7,822 nucleotides of DNA from Thermoproteota archaeon (GTDB lineage: Archaea; Korarchaeota; Korarchaeia; Korarchaeales; Korarchaeaceae): positions 1 to 7,822 of the forward strand of contig QMVZ01000075.1 in NCBI GenBank assembly GCA_003661365.1, written 5' to 3'. The notes below the pieces were generated by a model. That model saw only the letters and a program-made list of their open reading frames with translations, did not search any database and was not told where the DNA came from. Positions 1 to 4,188 of the stretch are shown here, one piece after another; position 1 is the stretch's first letter; each line of letters begins with the position of its first letter. A program made the position numbers and the translations under genes.

Positions 1-75
1 AACCAAGACCTTAGAGAGGGGGATGGATCCTTCCCGTGAAAGCTTGCGATGCATTGGAACCAGCAACTTTGCTCA

Positions 76-282
76 CTAACAGACAAAAATACCCTTTCCC
101 TCGAGAAAGAGAAAGGAAAAGAGAAAGAAGGTGAGGGCAAGATCCCGCTTTATTGCCTTCATGTGCAACTCTTCGACTGCAACTCCCCTCACAACAGCAC
201 CAATTCGGGCTTCAAGGTTATGGTTTAATTCAGGTTTTAGGGGAAGTGATCCAAGGGAACCGCCAAGCTTTTTAGTTGAGTC
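76..282 (-). pseudogene. possible coding remnant, unidentified
   Basis: A 68-codon open stretch between two stop codons has no ATG, GTG or TTG near its beginning. Its first two thirds read like real protein, with segments such as LPLKPELNHNLEARIGAVV and VEELHMKAIKRDLAL. The last third is Phe/Leu-rich because it is the complement of a purine run. The absence of a start suggests either the 3' remnant of a decayed gene or chance. No family was recognised, and the stop codons around it exclude an intact longer gene. Confidence 0.22.
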
Positions 283-518
283 CTATATTCGACCCTTCTA
301 AGGGCCGATTTAGCTTATTTTCGGTCCACTTTCTGGTTGCTTTCTATTATTCATACTGAGAAAGGTGAGGTTTTTGGGAGACCTTGCTCAACTAGCTCAA
401 TTAAGGGATAAATCGAGAAAAAGCACGAAGAAAAAAAGAGATAAAGCACCCCACGCCCTCTCCCAGAGCTATAACCATATGCCTGAGTGTTCAAACTCCT
501 AGGAGGAGGTTGGCCTCA

Positions 519-541
519 AGCATAACAATTCGCTTTATGCT
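519..541. repeat. 7-bp inverted repeat (hairpin)
   Basis: AGCATAA at 519-525 and TTATGCT at 535-541 form a perfect 7-bp stem with a 9-base loop. It lies in the gene-poor left region just before a second AT-rich stretch (TATAAACAGATTATA). It could be a terminator stem, the end of an old mobile element, or chance. Confidence 0.35.
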
Positions 542-666
542 ATAAACAGATTATAGGGTCCTAAACTCCCTTAGACTAGTTTTAACCGATAAATTAATGC
601 TTTAGGATTTAGTCTTAATTTAAGGGGAACTTTTAACTCTTCTCCTTTTATTTCTAGAGCGAAATC

Positions 667-816
667 TTGGATGAAAAGACCAGTTTTGCTAACATCGTCA
701 TAATTCTGATCTTAGTCTTTTTACTTTCGCTCCTTTTAAAGAAAAAAGACCTCAAAAGGGAAAGAAAGAGAAAAGAAGCCAGAGGCCATTCTTTAGCAGA
801 TACCTCCTTTCCTTAG
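667..816 (+). CDS. possible small single-helix membrane peptide
   Basis: A 49-codon frame starts at a TTG (in-frame stop five codons before it is removed by the TAG at 655). It encodes a short polar N-terminus (residues 1-9, LDEKTSFAN), one strongly hydrophobic helix (residues 10-24, VIILILVFLLSLLL core) and a very basic tail (KKKDLKRERKRK). The layout of an outside polar end, a membrane helix and a positive cytoplasmic tail is that of a small membrane peptide. A TATA-like CTTAATTTAAG at 614-623 fits a start of transcription near 644. No clear ribosome binding site is seen, and the start codon is weak. A remnant of a larger membrane protein, or chance, are the alternatives. Confidence 0.3.
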   Translation: MDEKTSFANIVIILILVFLLSLLLKKKDLKRERKRKEARGHSLADTSFP

Positions 817-830
817 GAAAGATGTCTAGT

Positions 831-893
831 TTACCAGTCACTGGTAATACAATCGTAGCGCGCGCTCCATCTTATACGATCGCCTTGCGAAAC
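831..893. promoter_or_regulatory. cluster of palindromes, possible protein-binding region
   Basis: TTACCAGT-C-ACTGGTAA at 831-847 is a perfect 8+1+8 palindrome. It is followed within 50 bases by the self-complementary AGCGCGCGCT (857-866), by ATCGTA (852-857) facing TACGAT (875-880), and by TCGC-CTT-GCGA (880-890). The cluster lies between two small ORFs and just upstream of the polypurine ORF, so an operator or a recombination/origin-like site is conceivable. It does not match the archaeal dif site or the origin recognition box as I remember them. Confidence 0.4.
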
Positions 894-915
894 GATTAAG
901 TACTGTTTTGAACAT

Positions 916-1203
916 TTGATGTTTAAGAAGGGAATAGTGATAAAAATGTCAGAGGAAGAAGAGAGGAAGAAGAAAAAAGTGAAGGAGAAGAAAAAGCCCA
1001 AGATGAGAACGAGGGGAGGGAGGGAGAGATCCAAAAAGGAAAAGAAAAGAACTAGAGGCTCCCCCTGGAGGATAAGGGAGAAGAAAAAGGTGAAGGGGAA
1101 GAAGCAGGGGAAGAAGAAGTCCAAGCTCGGAGGCAAGTCCAAATCCAAAGATGAAGAGGAGCCAGTAATGAAGATGAAAATAAGAAGGAGAAGAAGGAAA
1201 TAG
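916..1203 (+). CDS. hypothetical Lys/Arg/Glu-rich low-complexity ORF in a polypurine tract
   Basis: The frame encodes 95 residues from the TTG/ATG at 916-919, or 85 residues from ATG 946. The latter is the better start because GTGAT-like sequence (937-941) lies a few bases upstream. The product is almost entirely Lys, Arg, Glu, Gly and Ser, with no recognisable domain, no hydrophobic core and four basic residues near the end. This composition is exactly what a near-pure A/G strand gives in any purine-codon frame, so the open frame may only mirror the DNA. If real, it would be an unfolded, nucleic-acid-binding type of peptide. The antisense frame over the same bases is Phe/Leu-rich and equally uninformative. 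Confidence 0.3.
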   Translation: MMFKKGIVIKMSEEEERKKKKVKEKKKPKMRTRGGRERSKKEKKRTRGSPWRIREKKKVKGKKQGKKKSKLGGKSKSKDEEEPVMKMKIRRRRRK

Positions 1204-1216
1204 AGGAAATCTTAGT

Positions 1217-1265
1217 AAGGATACATCCTTCTCCTTGCCCCTAACTCTTTGAATAGACGTTAGGG
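1217..1265. terminator. two inverted repeats after the polypurine ORF
   Basis: AAGGAT-AC-ATCCTT (1217-1230) is a 6+2+6 palindrome. CCCTAAC (1239-1245) pairs with GTTAGGG (1259-1265) across a 13-base loop. They lie between the end of the plus-strand polypurine ORF and the end of a minus-strand small ORF, the place for convergent terminators. No U-run follows, so termination is an inference from position. Confidence 0.3.
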
Positions 1266-1291
1266 ATCCCCAGTTTCTCTCTTCTTCTTAG

Positions 1292-1456
1292 CTATGGATC
1301 CATCTTGTATCTCTTGTACTCTTCATACTCTACGATGACCCCTTCTATCACCTCTCCTGGTATCTCAATATCCCCTTCCTTTGTTTTGTAGTGCCTCTCG
1401 ACCCACCCAGGAAGGTCGTAAAAATCATGCTTCCTTTCCCCTCCCTTTGAACTCAC
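1292..1456 (-). CDS. small hypothetical protein, or 3' fragment of a gene
   Basis: A 54-residue frame begins at GTG 1456 and ends at TAG 1292-1294. The sequence is protein-like and mixed, with an acidic/aromatic second half (EIPGEVIEGVIVEYEEYKR). No ribosome binding site precedes the GTG. The same frame is open further upstream to about 1505 (reading GIFLINPQRFQIV before the GTG), with no better start, so it may be the surviving C-terminal part of a larger gene. It lies 24 bases downstream of the relE 3' fragment on the same strand. No family was recognised. Confidence 0.38.
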   Translation of the reverse strand: MSSKGGERKHDFYDLPGWVERHYKTKEGDIEIPGEVIEGVIVEYEEYKRYKMDP

Positions 1457-1550
1457 AATTTGGAATCTTTGAGGATTAATTAAGAAGATCCCTTCAATCT
1501 CCTCCTAAGCTCTTGATAAATCCTCCCCCTTTTCTCGACTATAATCAGCA

Positions 1551-1596
1551 TAATAGAGTCCCCTTCAACCTTGTAGGTAAGCCTATTATAGGTTTC
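1551..1596. repeat. left copy of ~40-bp imperfect direct repeat flanking the toxin-like pair
   Basis: This segment and 2160-2201 share about 40 bases with roughly three substitutions and one single-base indel, in the same orientation. Both copies encode the RLxYKV-G stretch of RelE on the minus strand. Together they bracket the two plus-strand genes at 1623-2161. Confidence 0.65.
1585..1593 (+). promoter_or_regulatory. TATA box of the toxin-like pair
   Basis: TATTATAGG on the plus strand lies about 35 bases before the ATG at 1623. That would put the transcript start about 10 bases before it. The box is inside the RelE-coding repeat, so the fragment may now serve as promoter DNA for the opposite gene. 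Confidence 0.4.
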
Positions 1597-1622
1597 ATGT
1601 GAAAAACCAAAGAGATCCATAA

Positions 1623-1967
1623 ATGCCCACACCCGTTATTTTCGTTGCAAAATCAAAATTTGGGAAAAAGATACGCCTAACCAAGAATATATGGTTCCAT
1701 AAGATCTTGAAGAGTCATCCAGAACTTGGTGCTAGGGAAGAATATGTTGAACAAGTCAAGAAGACCTTAGAGGACCCAGACTACATAGTTTCTGGTTGGT
1801 TTGGGGAGTACTTGGCCTTGAGGTTCTGTGAGATTGCACCGAGGAGGCCCAAATACCTCTGTGTTGTTTACAGGGAGCTTAACGATGAGGGCTTTATAAT
1901 AACGGCCTTTTTTATATCCAACTTGAGGAAGTTACTCAGGAGGGGAGTTTTGTGGAGGAAACGCTAG
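1623..1967 (+). CDS. putative BECR/RelE-like nuclease-fold protein (toxin-like) next to DUF2283
   Basis: The product has 114 residues and no signal or membrane segment. It has a basic N-terminal strand region (KSKFGKKIRLTKN), a W-x-H-K-I-L-x-S-HPEL helix motif at residues 24-37, a helix with V-x-x-TLEDPDYIV at about 44-56, and the strands YLCVVYREL (79-87) and FIITAFFIS (91-99). The pattern of HPEL, then a helix with DPD-x-V, then a Y-L-x-V-V-x-R strand and a hydrophobic strand resembles small bacterial and archaeal proteins with a phage-Barnase/EndoU/Colicin/RelE-like RNase fold that often stand next to DUF2283 genes. The family assignment is from memory. If right, the likely role is RNA cleavage controlled by the partner. 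It overlaps the DUF2283 gene by 16 bases, showing tight coupling. The ATG at 1623 follows a weak GAGA-type site. Confidence 0.6.
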   Translation: MPTPVIFVAKSKFGKKIRLTKNIWFHKILKSHPELGAREEYVEQVKKTLEDPDYIVSGWFGEYLALRFCEIAPRRPKYLCVVYRELNDEGFIITAFFISNLRKLLRRGVLWRKR

Positions 1968-2161
1968 CATTGAAAATAAAGGCAGACTACGACCCTGAAG
2001 GAGATGTCCTCTACATAAGCTTTGGAGAGCCAAAAGAGGCTGATGAGTCGGATATAACGGAAGAAGGGGTTATAATCAGATTGAGGGAGGGAAAAATCAT
2101 CGGCTTAACCATACTAAATGCAAGCAAAAGACTCTCAATTGGTAAAGGCAAAGGATCCTGA
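1952..2161 (+). CDS. DUF2283 family protein, likely antitoxin-like partner
   Basis: The product is 69 residues from GTG 1952, chosen because AGGAGGGG at 1938-1945 lies six bases upstream. It shows the DUF2283 core: Y-DPEGDVLYISF at residues 13-25, an acidic stretch (EADESDITEEGVIIRL), then the G-KIIGLTILNASKR motif near the end. DUF2283 proteins are small beta-rich proteins commonly encoded beside toxin-like genes; their biochemical role is mostly inferred from that context. Here the upstream partner overlaps by 16 bases in a plus-strand operon. The stop codon TGA coincides with the start of the right copy of the direct repeat, so the gene end sits exactly on a likely recombination junction. 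The last residues (GKGKGS) may come from that joint. Confidence 0.8.
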   Translation: MEETLALKIKADYDPEGDVLYISFGEPKEADESDITEEGVIIRLREGKIIGLTILNASKRLSIGKGKGS

Positions 2162-2383
2162 TAATAGAGTCCCCTTCACCTTGTAGGCAAGCCTATAATC
2201 CCCTATCCTTGTCTTGAAGACATTCCTATACCTTCTAACCCTCTCTTCCTTGAACGGGTCCTTCCTTACTTCCTGGATCCTCTCTTTTATCCTCCTTCTT
2301 ACCTCTTTAGGAACCTTTTCTAGGTCTTTAAGGAAGGATTTCGTTGCAAAAAGCCTAAACTTAGACTTGGGTTTCTTGCTCAT
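2135..2383 (-). pseudogene. relE: RelE/ParE-type mRNA interferase toxin, 3' end frameshifted and displaced
   Basis: The frame reads 82 residues. Residues 8-75 have the RelE-superfamily pattern: an F-x-L-FATKSFLKDLEKVP start strand and helix, a second helix (VRRRIKERIQEVRKDPF), then VFKTRIGDYRLAYKV. After V68 the match stops. Compared with the repeat copy at 1551-1596, one base is missing beside 2178, which shifts the frame from the expected VEGDSI to VKGTLL. About six codons later the DNA similarity also ends, at 2160. The catalytic and C-terminal strand (R-x-IY) is therefore absent here and found only in the fragment at 1480-1620. The ATG overlaps the stop of the upstream antitoxin gene (ATGA), as usual for relBE operons. 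Family role: ribosome-dependent mRNA cleavage blocked by RelB. This copy is probably inactive unless the shortened form has another use. Confidence 0.7.
2160..2201. repeat. right copy of ~40-bp imperfect direct repeat
   Basis: This is the partner of 1551-1596, with the same orientation and the same RelE-coding content. It begins at the stop codon of the DUF2283 gene and carries the one-base deletion that shifts the relE frame. Confidence 0.65.
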
Positions 2384-2601
2384 TCGAGGGCCCTCATCAG
2401 TTCCTCTTCCTCAATAAGCTCTTCCTTACCCTGCTCCAGGAGTTCAAGCCTTCTCCTTACCTCAAGATCGAAGAAGTATTCGTCCAAAATCTCAAGTATT
2501 CGCTCGAGCTTCCCCTTAAGTTCCTTCAGCTCCTCTCTAAGGACTTCAACTTCTCCCTTTAACTCTTTTATAGCTCGCTCCTCTGCTTTGGGTAGGGACA
2601 T
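2380..2601 (-). CDS. relB: RelB-like antitoxin
   Basis: The product has 73 residues, nearly all helical. A long charged heptad-type helix (residues 6-40, with repeated L/V-x-x-L spacing: EVEVLREELKELKGKLERI) is followed by a shorter helix ending in EEEELMRALE. This matches archaeal RelB antitoxins, which wrap around RelE as a long helix and have no separate DNA-binding domain in the Pyrococcus structures. It is the first gene of a two-gene minus-strand operon and overlaps relE by 4 bases. A weak TATA-like CTTTTTACC and an AAGG ribosome site precede the ATG. Since relE is damaged, the antitoxin may be an orphan, or may neutralise a related toxin elsewhere. Confidence 0.65.
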   Translation of the reverse strand: MSLPKAEERAIKELKGEVEVLREELKELKGKLERILEILDEYFFDLEVRRRLELLEQGKEELIEEEELMRALE

Positions 2602-2734
2602 CTTGCCTTCATAACATCGGTCGGTAAAAAGGATGACTGATTTTCAAACTTTTGATTCCTGGAACCTGGGTTATCGGGGTTTTGAGTTTTTTCTTTCATT
2701 TGATATTACAACTCAAAACTTAACTTTTTCCTGC
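2602..2734. other. intergenic region with inverted repeat
   Basis: This is the space between the relB start and the TATA box at 2735. Its main content is the inverted repeat at 2679-2719. No gene is seen. Confidence 0.5.
2679..2719. repeat. perfect 10-bp inverted repeat upstream of a strong TATA box
   Basis: GTTTTGAGTT (2679-2688) and AACTCAAAAC (2710-2719) are exact reverse complements separated by 21 bases. The right arm ends about 15 bases before the TATA box at 2735. That is the usual place for an archaeal activator or repressor site. The arm centres are about 31 bases, or three helical turns, apart, which suits a protein dimer pair. Confidence 0.45.
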
Positions 2735-2742
2735 TATATAAG
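2735..2742 (+). promoter_or_regulatory. strong TATA box (TATATAAG)
   Basis: TATATAAG is close to the archaeal consensus. The transcript start is expected near 2763, about 12 bases before the ATG of the 30-codon ORF. No longer gene follows on this strand, so the promoter drives a very short message or an RNA. Confidence 0.55.
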
Positions 2743-2774
2743 AAAAAACAAACACATCAATTGCACCTTTTGCA

Positions 2775-2867
2775 ATGCCTAAGAGGATATTCTTATCGGG
2801 AATACGTGGAATATGCGAGTATGAGGGAAACTGGAATATGAATTCTCTAGGCTTTTTTCGGCCCTAA
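2775..2867 (+). CDS. short ORF of 30 codons behind a strong promoter (truncated gene or small peptide)
   Basis: The frame begins MPKRIFLSGIRGICEYEGNW and ends in LGFFRP before TAA 2865. The length and the sudden end suggest either a real small peptide or the first part of a gene that has lost the rest. The sequence reads like a normal protein N-terminus with a beta strand (RIFLSGIRG). A T6 run (2852-2858) just before the stop could aid termination. No ribosome binding site stands in the short leader. The family is unknown. Confidence 0.35.
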   Translation: MPKRIFLSGIRGICEYEGNWNMNSLGFFRP

Positions 2868-3240
2868 AAACGAAAAAGCATAAGATCCATCTATTTGGCT
2901 AAAGTATCCTTACAAGCCATTTTTTCTGAAACATTAACCGCTGAATTGGATCCTATGCAAAAACGGATATTCTAGGATCCTTTGAAGCCAAAACAATAGA
3001 TCTCCTAAGACTTAAGAAAGGAGCTGTTGGAGCACTCCTAGAGCATAAGGCAAAGAAGGGTCGGGACCAGATCCAAGGCTCGAGTTTCCTTCTTTTTTAT
3101 CTCCTCTAAAAGGATCCATTTCCTTCCAAATAAATGGTATGGATTCTATTATGATGGCCTGTCTCTATATCTTACCCTGGTTCCCCCCTGCCTCAACACA
3201 AAAAACAGGAATAGAAGCATGAGTCAGATCCAAAAAGAAA
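2868..3240. other. intergenic region with a possible coding remnant
   Basis: No intact gene is visible. A stop-to-stop frame at 2945-3109 (plus) is protein-like and listed separately. Three GGATCC sites lie here (2948, 2975, 3112). The rest shows no clear structure. Confidence 0.45.
2945..3109 (+). pseudogene. possible coding remnant, unidentified
   Basis: A 54-codon stretch lies between stops and has no ATG, GTG or TTG start. Its middle is protein-like: FEAKTIDLLRLKKGAVGALL, then EHKAKKGRD. It could be the inside of a small gene decayed by loss of its 5' end, perhaps the same gene whose start survives at 2775, though no frame links them. Chance cannot be excluded. Confidence 0.22.
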
Positions 3241-3249
3241 GAAATTTAT
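3241..3249 (+). promoter_or_regulatory. TATA-like box of the GC-rich RNA candidate
   Basis: GAAATTTATC follows an A/G-rich run (AAAAAGAAAG) that could act as a BRE. The spacing of 25 bases points to a transcript start at the GGG of 3271, where the GC-rich segment begins. Confidence 0.4.
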
Positions 3250-3270
3250 CTCTCAAGATGCTATCCTCTT

Positions 3271-3385
3271 GGGTTAAGTGCCCCACCCAGGGAACTCCAG
3301 GACCCCCGCCTCAGTGGGTCTAAGGAAGAGAGGAGGAGTGGGTGTTATGACCCGCACCTCTTCTCTTCTCTCAACTTATTTTTGG
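3271..3385 (+). ncRNA. candidate structured non-coding RNA (GC-rich island)
   Basis: In an AT-rich intergenic region this segment is strongly GC-rich between 3271 and 3360. It can form GACCC (3301-3305) with GGGTC (3316-3320). It also forms a long hairpin in which 3324-3343 pairs with 3350-3369 around a 6-base loop (GTTATG): 20 positions with one A-A mismatch and three G-U pairs. A short U-rich tail (TTATTTTT, 3375-3382) follows and a TATA-like box precedes. In hyperthermophilic archaea, GC-rich islands of this kind have repeatedly proved to be structured RNAs. No C/D boxes and no ACA tail were found, so it does not look like a standard guide RNA. The 3' end runs into the end of the convergent gene at 3376. 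A bidirectional terminator for that gene is the main alternative. Confidence 0.5.
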
Positions 3386-4188
3386 GCAAACTCAATAAGT
3401 TCTCTTTTTATCTCTTTTAGAAGAGATAAGTCATTTAGATTTTTCAGTTTAATGAGGGTTGTTTGCCCTCTATATCCTTTTCCTGATTTTTCTGTGGAAA
3501 TTAGGTTCTTAGCTTCAAATTTTCTAAGAGTCCTCCACACCCAAGTGTGCTTACCCATAGGAAATCCGATTTCTTGACATAATTCTTGGTATGCCCTTTC
3601 TACTTTTCCTGTACTCACAGGTTCCTCTTTTTCGATGCTTTCTACAACAGCAAGAAGAAGTAGAACTTCTCTAATGGAAAGGCCTGTATTTTGTGCAAAC
3701 CTCATAGTGTGCTCAAGCTCTTCCCAAGGGCTATCTTCGATATTGGACCTTGCCTCTGGCAAGAGCATTGGCCCATTTACTTTGCTTTCTTTACTCTCCT
3801 TTTTTCCAACATCAAGGAACTGCTCTCTTTTTGGGAGCTTTTCCTCTGGAGCTATTGAAACTCCCTTATCTGAGAGTTCTACTTCCTTAAACTCGTTCTT
3901 TTTTGAATAAAAATCACAAGAGTTCTCTTTACTTGAAGAAGCAATGATAAGGGGATCTATTTTTATTATGGCCTTTTTGAAAATGGCTATTCTTTTCCCT
4001 GCATTTCTTTGTCCAATCCTTTTGAGGAAGACCAGAAAGACATAATCCTCTTTCTCTTCTTGCAGCCACCCGACACACTCTATTTTAGGGACATCCGTGA
4101 TTTTAGAGTCCTCATTCAAAAGAGAATGATCATAAGCAACTATCCTGACCAAAGACTCTTTAAGACCTCGTAATTCAGATTCACTCAA
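3376..4188 (-). CDS. Orc1/Cdc6-like winged-helix protein coupled to a tyrosine recombinase
   Basis: I start the protein at TTG 4188 (270 residues) instead of the ATG at 4221. GGAGGGTGA at 4194-4202 is an almost perfect ribosome site five bases before that TTG, which overlaps the recombinase stop by eight bases. The N-terminal part (to about residue 85) is strand-rich with IECVGWLQ, YVFLVFLKRI and KRIAIFKKAIIKI; I recognise no family there. A charged, probably flexible stretch follows (about 90-160). Residues about 168-255 match the C-terminal winged helix of Orc1/Cdc6: LSIREVLLLLAVVESI, then VSTGKVERAYQELCQEIG, then a helix with W-R-T-L-R-K-F and the wing G-K-G-Y-R-G-Q-T. The AAA+ ATPase part of an initiator is absent. 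The likely role is sequence-specific DNA binding, perhaps guiding or controlling the recombinase. The winged-helix call is good; the function is inferred from context. Confidence 0.75.
   Translation of the reverse strand: MSESELRGLKESLVRIVAYDHSLLNEDSKITDVPKIECVGWLQEEKEDYVFLVFLKRIGQRNAGKRIAIFKKAIIKIDPLIIASSSKENSCDFYSKKNEFKEVELSDKGVSIAPEEKLPKREQFLDVGKKESKESKVNGPMLLPEARSNIEDSPWEELEHTMRFAQNTGLSIREVLLLLAVVESIEKEEPVSTGKVERAYQELCQEIGFPMGKHTWVWRTLRKFEAKNLISTEKSGKGYRGQTTLIKLKNLNDLSLLKEIKRELIEFAQK

Larger units (their letters stand above)
1..660. other. gene-poor region with no confident gene
   Basis: No convincing full-length gene is seen on either strand. The stretch is mixed in composition, with short purine runs (about 100-140 and 415-445). 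Only short reading frames without good starts or ribosome binding sites occur, and the best of them (minus strand, 76-282) is listed separately. A hairpin lies at 519-541, and an AT-rich TATA-like stretch at 614-623 precedes the small membrane-peptide ORF. The many short interrupted frames fit decayed genes, but no family could be recognised. Confidence 0.5.
1480..1620 (-). pseudogene. 3' fragment of a RelE/ParE-type toxin gene
   Basis: The frame encodes 46 residues. From residue 13 it reads RLTYKVEGDSIMLIIVEKRG and then RIYQELRRRLK, the typical end of RelE-superfamily toxins: the YRL-Y-V strand, a hydrophobic strand, then a basic strand ending in R-x-IY. The first dozen residues do not match a RelE N-terminus. 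Bases 1551-1596 are nearly identical to 2160-2201 within the relE-like gene on the same strand. The two pieces fit end to end as one RelE of about 97 residues, so this looks like the detached 3' part of that gene, or the rest of a second copy. Its ATG, if used, lies back to back with the plus-strand toxin-like gene at 1623. Confidence 0.6.

Noticed and set aside
1..660. A decayed IS200/IS605 (TnpB) element
   Set aside because: Some minus-strand fragments seemed faintly like TnpB tails and a hairpin is present, but no catalytic motif or zinc-finger Cys pattern could be found.
831..1148. Minus-strand frame of 105 codons rich in Phe, Leu and Pro
   Set aside because: It is the antisense of the polypurine tract; its hydrophobic composition follows from the complementary pyrimidine run and it has no protein-like pattern.
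3278..3577. Plus-strand frame of 99 codons
   Set aside because: It lies mostly opposite the winged-helix gene, with no promoter or ribosome site fitting its start, and it crosses the RNA hairpin.
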